A stretch of DNA of 44,864 nt from Clostridiales bacterium (GTDB lineage Bacteria; Bacillota; Clostridia; Oscillospirales; QAMX01), in assembly GCA_012800055.1 (NCBI GenBank), contig JAAZKA010000048.1, positions 1 to 44,864 on the forward strand, written 5' to 3'. The position numbers were made by a program, and so were the translations under genes. Below the pieces are notes generated by a model, which had not been told where the DNA came from, did not search any database, and saw nothing but the letters and a program-made list of their open reading frames with translations. How positions within the stretch are numbered: position 1 is the first letter of the stretch; each line of letters opens with the position of its first letter. Positions 1-11,013 of the stretch are shown piece after piece.

Positions 1-2567
<2,567 letters not shown>

Positions 2568-2568
2568 C

Positions 2569-2580
2569 GGAGGATCCTCC
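2569..2580 (-). promoter_or_regulatory. ppdK ribosome binding site inside a 12-bp palindrome
   Basis: GGAGGATCCTCC is a perfect palindrome that contains the Shine-Dalgarno sequence and ends one base before the TTG start. It supports the TTG choice. With no loop it cannot fold as a simple hairpin, so a regulatory role is only a possibility. Confidence 0.5.
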
Positions 2581-2581
2581 T

Positions 2582-3019
2582 TTATTCTTTGTAATCAATA
2601 GTATAACACAATTTTTTAGAAATACCAGTAAACTTTTTGCCGTAACGCATCTCTTTCCCGGCACGTCCGGCAAAATCACGAAAACCGTTTTGCATGAACG
2701 GCAGGGATAAATGCGCATAAATAACCGCTGAATTGAGTGTAGCGGCACAGTTTTCAGCGTTTTTGCAAGCTTTTGCAGGCGTTCTTGCAAATTTATTATT
2801 ACATACCATATAATATTGTTGGGCGGTATGGGATACCGACGAAAAAATCTCCGTTTTCACAAGATTCCACCCGAGGTTTTCAATGGGTTCATATCCTCGA
2901 GCCGGACACCTGACGCGCAGGGTCATATAGCTGCCGATGCAGACATCGGAGCGCTTGAGCAGACCTGTGAGCAGCAGCAGACCGACCGCGCATGCCGCAG
3001 CCGCGAGGATGAGCGGCAC
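2582..3019 (-). CDS. Doubtful ORF with one membrane helix
   Basis: The stretch between ppdK and tRNA-Cys is about 520 nt. The only candidate is a minus ORF whose track version starts inside the tRNA and is therefore wrong at its 5' end. From a GTG at 3019 it would give 145 residues: a helix rich in Leu/Ala/Val at residues 1-20, then LKRSDVC and a soluble part. The first 40 or so codons have the GC-ending usage of neighbouring genes, while the second half is AT-rich and Lys/Asn-rich. There is no good ribosome binding site at the GTG. It could be a small exported protein, a decayed gene end, or chance. No family was recognised. Confidence 0.22.
   Translation of the reverse strand: MPLILAAAACAVGLLLLTGLLKRSDVCIGSYMTLRVRCPARGYEPIENLGWNLVKTEIFSSVSHTAQQYYMVCNNKFARTPAKACKNAENCAATLNSAVIYAHLSLPFMQNGFRDFAGRAGKEMRYGKKFTGISKKLCYTIDYKE
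2600..2628 (-). promoter_or_regulatory. Probable ppdK promoter (extended -10)
   Basis: On the minus strand TGTTATACT is an extended -10 (TG-N-TATACT) about 30 bp before the TTG start. The hexamer 17 bp upstream (CTGGTA) is a poor -35, as is common for extended -10 promoters. Confidence 0.45.
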
Positions 3020-3057
3020 ATCTTTCCGGATTTCGTCACGTTCCCTTCCGGAATCGT

Positions 3058-3096
3058 GAAAAAAGTCCCGCGAAACCTTAGGCTTTACGGGACTTT
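3058..3096 (-). terminator. Rho-independent terminator of tRNA-Cys
   Basis: On the minus strand AAAGTCCCG and CGGGACTTT form a 9-bp stem around a 17-nt loop, followed by a T run. It starts about 10 nt after the CCA end of tRNA-Cys. Confidence 0.85.
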
Positions 3097-3104
3097 CGCT
3101 GTGT

Positions 3105-3179
<75 letters not shown>

Positions 3180-3198
3180 ATACCGTCGACGTTTTTTT

Positions 3199-3227
3199 AT
3201 TATACACGATACTTTCTGATTTGTCAA
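3199..3227 (-). promoter_or_regulatory. Consensus sigma-A promoter of tRNA-Cys
   Basis: On the minus strand TTGACA, a 17-bp spacer and TATAAT match the consensus at all 12 positions. The -10 lies about 20 bp before the tRNA 5' end, so initiation would be very close to the mature 5' end. Confidence 0.93.
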
Positions 3228-3276
3228 GGGAAAAATTCTCTTTTTTCGTCAAAGCCGGGCGGACGCAGGAAGGGGC

Positions 3277-3305
3277 TTGCGAAAACGCCGCAGTTCTGAT
3301 ATAAT
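3277..3305 (+). promoter_or_regulatory. Promoter upstream of the corA remnant
   Basis: TTGCGA, a 17-bp spacer and TATAAT lie 35 bp before the ATG at 3340. It probably also serves the DUF6062 and HAD genes downstream. Confidence 0.75.
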
Positions 3306-3339
3306 AGGCTTGCAATGAAACCATTCGGGGAGGGCTTCT

Positions 3340-3696
3340 ATGAAGCAGGTGCTTTACACGCGCGACATCGCCGCAGTCTTGTCGCATATGGATCACGCGG
3401 TGCTCTCCTACCTCAATTCCGGACAGATCGAGACGTTCGAGAGCTTCCGTACCTTTGACATTCTTGCGTTCGACTGGTACGATATTTACGACCTGTCCGC
3501 TGAGCCGTCGCAGATGATGATTTACATCGACCGCGACGACGTCTTCTTCCTGTGCGAAAACGATCTGTCCTTAATAATGAACTTTATCAACATGCCGGAG
3601 CTGACCTGGCAGGGCGGTTACCCGACGATCATCGGTGTCTGCGTCGCGGTCGTCGCAGGACTGCTCATCATGTTCAAACGTAAGAAATGGATTTGA
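3340..3696 (+). pseudogene. Internally deleted CorA-type magnesium transporter
   Basis: The 118-residue product joins the two ends of a CorA-like protein. Residues 1 to about 75 resemble the cytoplasmic N-terminal domain (short strands, FDWYDIYD, YIDRDDVFFLCEN). The last 35-40 residues are the CorA C-terminus: a GMN-like motif reading IMNF, then MPELTWQGGYP, a second transmembrane helix and the terminal basic tail KRKKW. CorA proteins are about 310 residues, so roughly 190 residues are missing, including the long helix and the first membrane helix that lines the pore. The join is in frame, a good promoter and ribosome binding site remain, and no stop is present. It cannot be a normal pore. 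Alternatives are a recent deletion allele, an assembly collapse, or a retained miniature protein. The CorA assignment of the C-terminus is firm; that of the N-terminus is an inference. Confidence 0.75.
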
Positions 3697-3756
3697 ACCC
3701 GAAAACCCGCAGGGCGGGATGACTGCATCCCGCTGCAACGATAAAAGGAGACCGTC

Positions 3757-4428
3757 ATGAAAGAGACCATCTACACCATCCCCATAAACGAGGTATTCGA
3801 GCAGAAATGCGGCTGTCCGATGTGTACACTGGCGAAACGTACCGAGACCAAGACGCTTGAATACATCATGGGCGCCGCGATGATGGAGTCGGACGTACGC
3901 GAGAGCACCAACCGCGAGGGCTTCTGCGCGCGCCACTACGCCAACATGATCGCGATGAACAACCGGCTGTCACTGGCGCTGACCATCGAAAGCCGATTGA
4001 AGACCGTCGCCGACCTCACCGACGCGTTCGCGAAATCTCCCAATTCGCGCAGCGCCGCGAACATCGCGAAGACCGGGCGGTCGTGCTTCGTCTGCGGGAA
4101 GGTCACGTCGGAGCAGGAGCGCTACTACGAGAACCTGCTGGGGATGTGGCGCGATGAGGAACACTTCCGCGAACTGTTCAGGCGTCAGGAATATTTTTGC
4201 CTGCCGCACTTCGGGGAACTGCTGGAGCGCGCGAACCGTGCGCTGCCCCGGAAGTATGCCGCCGTCTTCGCCCGTGACCTTGCCGGCATTGAGCAGGCCT
4301 GGCTCGAACGGATGCGCGGCGAGGTCAGCGGGTTTACCAGGAGCTTTGACTACCGCTATAACGGGGAACCGTTCGAAAAAGAGGCCGTCGAGCGCGCAGC
4401 GGCGTTCCTGTCGGGGCTGAACGCGTGA
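3757..4428 (+). CDS. DUF6062 family cysteine-rich protein
   Basis: A 223-residue soluble protein of a conserved clostridial family of unknown function. The opening MKETIYTIPINEVFE is typical. Cysteines occur in four clusters: CGCPMC at 18-23, FCARHY near 57, CFVC near 109 and FCLPHF near 150. The pattern suggests a metal site or a redox-active fold, but no function is established. An AAAGGAG ribosome binding site precedes the ATG. The gene is 60 nt behind the corA remnant and 27 nt before the HAD gene, so these three are probably co-transcribed. Confidence 0.85.
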   Translation: MKETIYTIPINEVFEQKCGCPMCTLAKRTETKTLEYIMGAAMMESDVRESTNREGFCARHYANMIAMNNRLSLALTIESRLKTVADLTDAFAKSPNSRSAANIAKTGRSCFVCGKVTSEQERYYENLLGMWRDEEHFRELFRRQEYFCLPHFGELLERANRALPRKYAAVFARDLAGIEQAWLERMRGEVSGFTRSFDYRYNGEPFEKEAVERAAAFLSGLNA

Positions 4429-4455
4429 GCATACGAACGAAACGGAGGAGCCCGG

Positions 4456-5148
4456 ATGCTTGACCCACATAAATATACCGCGCTGCTGCTCGATGCCGAC
4501 GAGACGCTTTTTGACTTCCTTACAGCGGAGAGGCAGGCGTTCACGCAGCTCGTCGAGAGCTTTGGCTACCCATGCTCCGACGGGATGTACGCACGCTACC
4601 ATGAGGTCAACCGCGCATGTTGGAAGCGTCTGGAGCGTGGGGAGATAACGAAAGTATCGGTGCAGTTCGACCGCTTCACCGAGACCTTCCGTGAGTTCGG
4701 GTATGCCGTCGACCCCGTCGAGGCAAGCCGCCGTTATCGGGAGATGCTTGCGGACTGCTCGATCCTGTTGCCCGGCGCACTCGACACGGTGCGCGCACTT
4801 TCAGGATGCTTCCGGCTCGTCATCGTTACCAACGGCGTGCTGACGACCCAGACCAAGCGCTTTCACGCATCCGCGATCAGACCATACATCGCGGCGATGC
4901 ATGTCTCCGACGAGGTAGGTTACCCGAAGCCCGACCGCCGCTTCTTCGACACAGTGCTCACACGAGAGGGTCTGTGCGCGGACGAATGCCTGGTCGTAGG
5001 CGACTCGCTGACGAGCGACATCCTCGGCGCATACAACGCCGGAATCGACGCCGTGTGGGTTGACGCGTCGCGCAGCGGAACTCCCACAACTGCGCTTGCG
5101 TCCATCGCATCGATCACCGAACTGCCGGGACTTCTGGGGCTTTTATAA
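4456..5148 (+). CDS. YjjG-type HAD nucleotidase/phosphatase
   Basis: A 230-residue HAD hydrolase with motif I DADETLFDF near residue 14 (nucleophile and acid/base Asp), motif II VTNG, the motif III Lys in YPKPDRRFF, and motif IV VVGDSLTSDI. The helical cap between motifs I and II and the FDF ending of motif I fit the YjjG family, which dephosphorylates nucleoside monophosphates including non-canonical pyrimidines. That substrate is known for E. coli YjjG and is inferred here. It follows DUF6062 by 27 nt with a GGAGG ribosome binding site. Its stop shares the palindrome TTATAA with the convergent GDPD gene. Confidence 0.88.
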   Translation: MLDPHKYTALLLDADETLFDFLTAERQAFTQLVESFGYPCSDGMYARYHEVNRACWKRLERGEITKVSVQFDRFTETFREFGYAVDPVEASRRYREMLADCSILLPGALDTVRALSGCFRLVIVTNGVLTTQTKRFHASAIRPYIAAMHVSDEVGYPKPDRRFFDTVLTREGLCADECLVVGDSLTSDILGAYNAGIDAVWVDASRSGTPTTALASIASITELPGLLGLL

Positions 5149-5871
5149 TTGTGTGCGCCGCCACGCAAGCCCCATCTCGATATCATTGAGCAGCACGCCG
5201 TCCGCGCGCAGGTTCGCGATCGCGTCAAGGTCCTGCGCATTGCCGTCCATCGTCGACAGCGCGCCGTCTCCCTTGCGCCACATCATGATCCAGACCTCGC
5301 CGCCGCAGACCTCGCGCACTGTGTCCGGCGTTATTTCACCGTCGCCTGCGGGGAAAGGCAGCCATTGCTGCCACAGCCGGATGATGCCCGCGCCGCCCGC
5401 CGAGAACTCACGGTACGGTTCCCTGCTCGGCATGAACGCAAGGATGCGCTCCCTGGGCAGTTCCCGGCGCATCTCCGCGAGCGATTCCAATGACTGCACG
5501 CCCGCGATGATCGGGAAGCGTGAGCCGCCCACCTTCTTCGCGAACGCCTCACCCAACGGATGCTTGATGTGCAGCAGCACCGGCGCGGTGCCCGTATAGT
5601 CCGCGAGCAGTCCGTCGAACGTCAGCAGGTCGCGCCCTTTGGCTTTGAGCGCCGCGCGCATCTCGTCCTCCGTGACGCTGTCGACGGCGGCATCCACTCC
5701 GGCAAGTCTCTGCAGCGTGTTGTCGTGGAAGATCACGAGGTGACCGTCGCGCGTCGGCTGCACGTCGCACTCCACCGCATCCGCACCGAGCGATGACGCG
5801 TAATGAAGACTCTCGAGCGTGTTCTCCGGGCGTACCTTAGATGCGCCTCTGTGGGCAATCAGTTTCAGCAT
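5143..5871 (-). CDS. Glycerophosphodiester phosphodiesterase (cytoplasmic type)
   Basis: A 242-residue GDPD-family TIM barrel that hydrolyses glycerophosphodiesters to glycerol 3-phosphate and an alcohol. Catalytic motifs are AHRGAS near residue 7, PENT near 16, the metal-binding ECD near 34 and FHDNT near 49. No signal peptide or membrane segment is seen, unlike the second GDPD of this window (12734-13600). An AAAAGGCGG sequence precedes the start. It is divergent from the patatin-like lipase, an arrangement that would suit phospholipid turnover: lipase products deacylated to glycerophosphodiesters are GDPD substrates. That link is an inference from position only. Confidence 0.9.
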   Translation of the reverse strand: MLKLIAHRGASKVRPENTLESLHYASSLGADAVECDVQPTRDGHLVIFHDNTLQRLAGVDAAVDSVTEDEMRAALKAKGRDLLTFDGLLADYTGTAPVLLHIKHPLGEAFAKKVGGSRFPIIAGVQSLESLAEMRRELPRERILAFMPSREPYREFSAGGAGIIRLWQQWLPFPAGDGEITPDTVREVCGGEVWIMMWRKGDGALSTMDGNAQDLDAIANLRADGVLLNDIEMGLAWRRTQL

Positions 5872-5936
5872 ATCGGTTTATACCGCCTTTTCTGTATTTT
5901 ATCCGTTTTTTCGGAATGATGAAGGAGGAAACGGCC

Positions 5937-7259
5937 ATGTCCGCAGCGGCATTGGTATTGGGCGGCGGAGGATCGCGCGGGGCGTATGAAATCGGCGTCT
6001 GGCGTGCGCTGCGGGAGCGCGGGGAACACTTCGATATTGTCACCGGCACGAGCGTCGGGGCAATCAACGGCGCGATGATCGCACAGGGTGACTTCGACCT
6101 TGCGGAAAAGATATGGAGCGAGATCACCACCGACATGGTGCTGTCGATGGAGGACGTGCCGGGGGATAAGACGCCGCGCGACCGGCTTATCCGGCTCGGT
6201 ATCTTAGCGCGGGAGATTGCGGTGAAAGGCGGAGCAGATTCGGAGCCGTTGCGGCGGCTGCTGGAGTCCGTGCTCGATGAGGATCGCGTGCGGGCGTCGG
6301 AAATGCGTTTCGGCCTGGTGACCGTGCGTCTGCCGGACTTCAAACCCTGTATGCTGCTCATCGACGAGATTCCGCAGGGGCAGCTCATCGACTACGTTCT
6401 GGCGTCGAGCGCCTTCTTTCCGGCAATGCGCAAGCAGCTGATCGGCGACACCGCCTATATCGACGGCGGATATTTCGACAACCTGCCGGTGGCTCTGGCG
6501 ATCAGGGCGGGAGCGGAGCGCGCGGTCGTGGTGGATATCCACGGCGCCGGGATGCCGCACCGCGCGAAGGAACTCGGGAAACTTGAACTGCATGTCATCT
6601 CATCGGGATGGAATCTGGGGTCGATACTGCTGTTCGACGCGGAGAATGCGCGGCGCAATATGACACTCGGATACCTCGACGCGATGAAGTCCTACGGCGT
6701 CTACGGCGGCGGGCTGTACGCGTTCGAGCCCGGCGAGGCGGAAAAGCTCGAGGGACATGTCGGGGAGATATACACACGGCTTCATGAGCTGCTGCCGGCG
6801 TCGCTGATGCGTCCGGTTTTACGCTTCCGCATGCTGCGTGCGCTGCGGGCACAGTACCGCGGGATGGGCGTACCTCCGCAGCTTAAGAAAGACCCGCGCA
6901 CGCCGGACACGCTACCGGTCGGTCTGATGCTCGCGGCCGCAGAAAATGCCGGACGCGTCTTCAATCTCCCGCCGACGAAGGTCTACACGGCGCGGGAGTT
7001 CGAGGACGCCGTGGTACGGGCATGCGGCGCGGTAAAGCCGGTGGACATGACGGTGCTGGAGAGCATCCTGACGGAGAAACTGAGCGCACCGCAGCGGATG
7101 GAACGGCTGCTTGAGGAAGCTGACCGCATCGACCGCGCGCATGTGGCGTGGTATCTGCTGAGGCTGCTGGACGCGGAGAATACGGCGCTGCTGTCGGCGG
7201 CTGTCGCGCTGCCGGGAGAAATGCTCGCCGCGCTCTACGTGAAGGGGCTGCGTACGTGA
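5937..7259 (+). CDS. Patatin-like phospholipase
   Basis: A 440-residue acyl hydrolase of the patatin/RssA type. The oxyanion loop is GGGGSRG at 9-15, the nucleophile Ser39 is in GTSVG, and the catalytic Asp is in the DGGYFDN motif near residue 180. The ORF track extends to 5841, but the ATG at 5937 is chosen because a perfect AAGGAGGA precedes it and the patatin core then starts at residue 5. The C-terminal 200 residues are mostly helical and not recognised. No signal peptide is present, so it probably acts at the cytoplasmic face of the membrane. A strong terminator follows. Confidence 0.9.
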   Translation: MSAAALVLGGGGSRGAYEIGVWRALRERGEHFDIVTGTSVGAINGAMIAQGDFDLAEKIWSEITTDMVLSMEDVPGDKTPRDRLIRLGILAREIAVKGGADSEPLRRLLESVLDEDRVRASEMRFGLVTVRLPDFKPCMLLIDEIPQGQLIDYVLASSAFFPAMRKQLIGDTAYIDGGYFDNLPVALAIRAGAERAVVVDIHGAGMPHRAKELGKLELHVISSGWNLGSILLFDAENARRNMTLGYLDAMKSYGVYGGGLYAFEPGEAEKLEGHVGEIYTRLHELLPASLMRPVLRFRMLRALRAQYRGMGVPPQLKKDPRTPDTLPVGLMLAAAENAGRVFNLPPTKVYTAREFEDAVVRACGAVKPVDMTVLESILTEKLSAPQRMERLLEEADRIDRAHVAWYLLRLLDAENTALLSAAVALPGEMLAALYVKGLRT

Positions 7260-7294
7260 GAAGTCAGGCGTCCATAGAACAACGGACACTCCGC

Positions 7295-7326
7295 GCTCCC
7301 TTTCGCACGCGAAAGGGAGCTTTTCT
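7295..7326 (+). terminator. Rho-independent terminator after the patatin gene
   Basis: GCTCCCTTTCG and CGAAAGGGAGC form an 11-bp perfect stem with a 4-nt loop, followed by TTTTCTT. Confidence 0.92.
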
Positions 7327-7403
7327 TATCCAAAAAGTCTTCAATCTATCTTATATGAGGAAAGATCGAGGGCGCAAAGTCCATAATTCGGGTAAAAATG
7401 ATA

Positions 7404-7432
7404 TTGACGCAGAAAATTTTGTGGTCTATACT
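7404..7432 (+). promoter_or_regulatory. ackA promoter
   Basis: TTGACG, a 17-bp spacer and TATACT lie 35 bp before the ATG of ackA. The roughly 75 nt between the upstream terminator and this promoter hold nothing else that was recognised. Confidence 0.85.
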
Positions 7433-7467
7433 ATTACGGATGTTTCACATAAGAGTAGGAGTATCGT

Positions 7468-8673
7468 ATGAACATATTCGTATTGAACGCAGGAAGTTCG
7501 TCCCTTAAGTACCGCCTGTACCGCATGGAGGATCATATGGTTCTCGCGGAGGGCGGCTGCGAGCGCATCGGCATCGACGGGCGCATCAAGTACAAGAACC
7601 ACGCCGGTTTCTCCGTACGCGAGGACGTCTCTTTCCCGGACCATGAAACCGCCTTCCGCAAGGTGCTTGCGTATCTGACCGAGGGCGACGGCGCCGTCAT
7701 CTCCGACCTCAGCGAGATCAACGCCATCGGCCACCGCGTCGTCCACGGCGGCGTGCGGCTTGTCCACCCGACGCGTATCACGCCCGACATCATCCGGGAG
7801 GTCGAGGACAACCGCGACTTCGCGCCGCTGCACTCGATGGCCCAGGCCGGCGTTATGCGGCTGTGCCTGAAGCTGTTCCCGGCATCCACCTTTGAGGTCG
7901 TTGTCTTCGATACCGGCTTCCATCAGACCATGCCGCCCGAAGCGTATATGTTCGGCCTGCCCTATCATTATTATAAGGACTACGGCATCCGCCGCTACGG
8001 CTTCCACGGCATCTCCCACAGCTATGTCTCCGAGCGTGCGGCAAAGCTTTTGGACCGCGACATCAACGGGATCAAGATGGTCTCCTGCCACTTAGGCAAC
8101 GGCTCGTCCATCTGCGCCATCGACGGCGGCAAGTCCGTCGACTGCTCGATGGGCTTCGGCCCCGTCGACGGCATCATCATGGGCACCCGCTCCGGTCAGG
8201 TCGACCCCACCGCGCTGTTCTACATTGCGAAGAAGGAGAACCTCACCGTCGACCAGCTCTCTGACATGATTTCCAAGCACTCCGGCGTCCTGGGCCTCTC
8301 CGGCATCTCCAGCGACGATCGCGACATCGAGGACGCCATGCTCCACGGCAATAAGCAGGCCGCTCTCACCCGCCGCATCCAGTGCTACCAGATCCGCAAG
8401 TATATCGGCTCCTACGCGTTCATCATGGGACGCCTGGACGTCATCCTGTTCACCGCCGGTCTCGGTGAGAACTCCGCGTCCTTACGGGAAGCCGCGCTGC
8501 AGGGCATGGAGAACTACGGCGTGCAGCTTGACACGGAGAAGAATAAAGCCACCATCCGCGGCAAGGAAGGCGACATCTCGAAGGACGGCTCTCCTGTTCG
8601 TATCCTCGTTATCCCGACCAACGAAGAGCTGAAGATTGCGCTCGATACCGTGAAGCTGGTTGAGAACAGGTAA
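7468..8673 (+). CDS. ackA: Acetate kinase
   Basis: A 401-residue acetate kinase, the normal family length, which makes ATP and acetate from acetyl phosphate and ADP at the end of fermentation. Motifs seen are NAGSSSLKY at 7-15, the GHRVVHGG segment near 90, FDTGFHQTMP near 150, YGFHGISH near 178, HLGNGSS near 208 and GTRSGQ(V)DP near 238. It has its own promoter and a shared downstream terminator. The usual partner gene pta (phosphotransacetylase) is not adjacent and does not occur in this window. Codon use is strongly biased to C-ending codons, which suggests high expression. Confidence 0.98.
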   Translation: MNIFVLNAGSSSLKYRLYRMEDHMVLAEGGCERIGIDGRIKYKNHAGFSVREDVSFPDHETAFRKVLAYLTEGDGAVISDLSEINAIGHRVVHGGVRLVHPTRITPDIIREVEDNRDFAPLHSMAQAGVMRLCLKLFPASTFEVVVFDTGFHQTMPPEAYMFGLPYHYYKDYGIRRYGFHGISHSYVSERAAKLLDRDINGIKMVSCHLGNGSSICAIDGGKSVDCSMGFGPVDGIIMGTRSGQVDPTALFYIAKKENLTVDQLSDMISKHSGVLGLSGISSDDRDIEDAMLHGNKQAALTRRIQCYQIRKYIGSYAFIMGRLDVILFTAGLGENSASLREAALQGMENYGVQLDTEKNKATIRGKEGDISKDGSPVRILVIPTNEELKIALDTVKLVENR

Positions 8674-8687
8674 CGTTCTTTGTGTAT

Positions 8688-8720
8688 AAGCGCCCGGATA
8701 ATCACCTATCCGGGCGCTTT
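8688..8720. terminator. Bidirectional terminator between ackA and the GH2 gene
   Basis: AAGCGCCCGGATA and TATCCGGGCGCTT form a 13-bp perfect inverted repeat with a 6-nt loop. It can terminate ackA on the plus strand and the glycosidase operon on the minus strand. Confidence 0.9.
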
Positions 8721-8730
8721 CCTGTATCTG

Positions 8731-11013
8731 TTACAGTCGGATTGCCGCCGGAGTCAGACCGTCCGCGTGCGCGTAGACCGTGAGCGTACCGGAGCCGTCC
8801 GGCTGTACCGCGGCGGCGACGCGTCCGGCGTACATCCGGCGGTCGGGACAAGTGACCGGCGTGTGATCCGCGACGTCCGAGCCGGTGCCGACAATGCGCC
8901 CGCCGTCCGCGATTACGCGTACAAAGACCTCCGCGTCGGGCACCTCACGTCCCATTGTGTCCACGCAGACGCATGTCAGCCGCAGCACATCCCCCGGCAT
9001 GGGGTTGTCCGTATCGTCGGGAATCCATTTGAGCGCCGCGGGCTTCCCGGTCGTCTCACGGACGTCTGCGGCGGTGCATTCGTCGCCGATATACCCTTCC
9101 GCGCGCAGACTTCCCGGACGGTAAGTCACCCGGAACTCCGCATGACCCGGATACGCGATCTGCGCCCGTCCGATCTGTGCGCCGTCCTGAAGAAGTCTGA
9201 CTTCCGGGCAGTTGGTGTAGACCCGCACGGTCACAGTCTCGCCTTCACGTCCGGCGAGGTTCCAGTGGCCGACGATGTGCACCATCGGCGTATCGCTCCA
9301 ATGAGAGAGGTTCTGATAAAATGCATCCTTTTTCTGGAGGAACAGGTCGAGTGCGCCGGACTGCGAGCACAGCCGCGGCCAGTCGGTTTCGCCGCGATGT
9401 TCAATACCTGCCCACTGGAAGCCGCCCGCGCACCATGGACGCTCCGCGATCCACCGCCAGGTATCCTCGCGCGGGTCGCCGAAGGTGTTGGTTTTATGGT
9501 CGTACGCGGCGAAATATCCGCGCGCCGGACAGTCGTCGTGCAGCCAGCCGCGCGTCGTGCCCATTGCCGCGCATTCGGTCACGACGAAGCCCTTCGTGGG
9601 ATACTTTGCGTGCAGTGCATCCCAGCTGTCCGGGCGGTAGTTGACGCCGATGACGTCGCAGACGTCCATGACCGGCGCATGGGCGGGATTGACACTGACC
9701 GCCGTCGTAATCGGACGCGTCGGGTCAAGTTTGCGTACCAGTGCCGCCATCGTGCGGAAGATGCGCACGCCGCGGTCATCGTCATGCAGCGGCTCCTCGT
9801 TCCCAAGCGACCACAGCACCACGCTCGGACGGCTGCGGTCACGCCGGATGAGCATCTCAAGCTGCATCAACCCCTCAGGGGAACTGGAAAACCATCTGGT
9901 CTCGTTGAGACACAGCATCCCTTGCTCATCAAGCGCGTCCATCGTGTACGCGGCCGTCGGGTAGTGTGCCGCGCGGTAGGCATTCGCGCCCATCTCCATC
10001 AACAAACGCGTACGGTGGGCATGGACACGCTTCGGCATCGCACGGCCGGTCAGTCCATCGTCCTGATGGCAGCAGACACCTTTCAGTTTGACCGGATGCC
10101 CGTTGAGGAAGAAGCCCGCATTCGGGTCGAAGCGGAACGTACGAAAGCCGGTACGCGTCCGGACCGTATCGGTGTACTCTTTCGCCGTGACGGTTGTACG
10201 CACGGTGTAGAGATTCCCCGCACCGATGTCCCACAGAACGGGATCCTCCACAGGCACCGTGAGCGTCAGCACACATTTGTCCCGGAAGCCGACCGCAGTG
10301 TCGCCTGTCAGCGCTGCAATCTCCCGTCCGGACGGGTCGATGAGCGTGTGAATGACATGTGCGCGTACATCGGCGTCGGTGTCGTTGCGGATGGTCGTCT
10401 CGACGGAAAGGATCCAGGTACCGTCGTCCATGCGTATGGGATTTGCCCATACGCCCCACAGGTCGACTGCCACCGGGTCGGTCACGGTCAGCCATACCGG
10501 ACGCACCAGCCCCGCGCCCTCGTACCACCAGCCCTCATGCTCCGCCGCGATTATTTTCACCGCGAGCAGATTCTCCGCGCCGTAGATCACAAAGTCGGTC
10601 AGATCGACCTCGAAGCTCGTATAACCGCAGAAGTTTCGGGCGAGCAGACAGCCGTTGAGATAGACCTCAGCATGGGTGGCGGCTGCCTCGAACAGCAGTG
10701 TCAGACGCTTTCCGCGCAGGGCTTCCTCTACCCGGAAGTGCTTGCGGTACCACGCGTCGTGGTAGTCGAAGTAGCCGAGGGTGTTGTTGTTTCGCACATC
10801 GGGTGTCTGCGCGATGATGTAGTCGTGCGGCACGGTCACGGGAATCCACCGCTGCCCGCCGTACGTCTCGTCATAGCGGACACTCGCGGGGCCATGGAGC
10901 ATTCGGACGGTCTTTGCGCCGGTGTAGAGCGGCCCCTTTGAGGTCGGTTTGTACGCGGGGATCGGCTCCTCACAGAAGCGCCAGTTTTGCCCGAAGTCGA
11001 TCATTTCGCGCAT
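8731..11013 (-). CDS. Glycoside hydrolase family 2 (beta-galactosidase-like)
   Basis: A 760-residue GH2 enzyme without signal peptide. The order is a sugar-binding jelly roll (1-180, with DAWYRKHF and FEAAATHAEVYLNG), an Ig-like domain (180-285), the catalytic TIM barrel (290-570) and C-terminal Ig-like/DUF4982-type domains. The acid/base Glu406 is in WSLGNEEP and the nucleophile Glu480 in FVVTE. Substrate cannot be read from sequence; beta-galactoside, beta-glucuronide or beta-mannoside are all possible, and DUF4982-type architecture favours beta-galactosidase. The start overlaps the DUF4838 stop by 13 nt and is preceded by GGGAGGG, so the two are translationally coupled and probably attack the same glycan in the cytoplasm. 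Confidence 0.92.
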   Translation of the reverse strand: MREMIDFGQNWRFCEEPIPAYKPTSKGPLYTGAKTVRMLHGPASVRYDETYGGQRWIPVTVPHDYIIAQTPDVRNNNTLGYFDYHDAWYRKHFRVEEALRGKRLTLLFEAAATHAEVYLNGCLLARNFCGYTSFEVDLTDFVIYGAENLLAVKIIAAEHEGWWYEGAGLVRPVWLTVTDPVAVDLWGVWANPIRMDDGTWILSVETTIRNDTDADVRAHVIHTLIDPSGREIAALTGDTAVGFRDKCVLTLTVPVEDPVLWDIGAGNLYTVRTTVTAKEYTDTVRTRTGFRTFRFDPNAGFFLNGHPVKLKGVCCHQDDGLTGRAMPKRVHAHRTRLLMEMGANAYRAAHYPTAAYTMDALDEQGMLCLNETRWFSSSPEGLMQLEMLIRRDRSRPSVVLWSLGNEEPLHDDDRGVRIFRTMAALVRKLDPTRPITTAVSVNPAHAPVMDVCDVIGVNYRPDSWDALHAKYPTKGFVVTECAAMGTTRGWLHDDCPARGYFAAYDHKTNTFGDPREDTWRWIAERPWCAGGFQWAGIEHRGETDWPRLCSQSGALDLFLQKKDAFYQNLSHWSDTPMVHIVGHWNLAGREGETVTVRVYTNCPEVRLLQDGAQIGRAQIAYPGHAEFRVTYRPGSLRAEGYIGDECTAADVRETTGKPAALKWIPDDTDNPMPGDVLRLTCVCVDTMGREVPDAEVFVRVIADGGRIVGTGSDVADHTPVTCPDRRMYAGRVAAAVQPDGSGTLTVYAHADGLTPAAIRL

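Noticed and set aside
7260-7467. Riboswitch or small RNA before ackA
   Set aside because: The 208-nt gap is explained by a terminator and a promoter. The transcribed leader is only about 28 nt.
8680-10941. 753-codon plus ORF
   Set aside because: It is the antisense shadow of the GH2 gene. Its composition is Arg/His/Val-rich with no motif, and it begins across a terminator.
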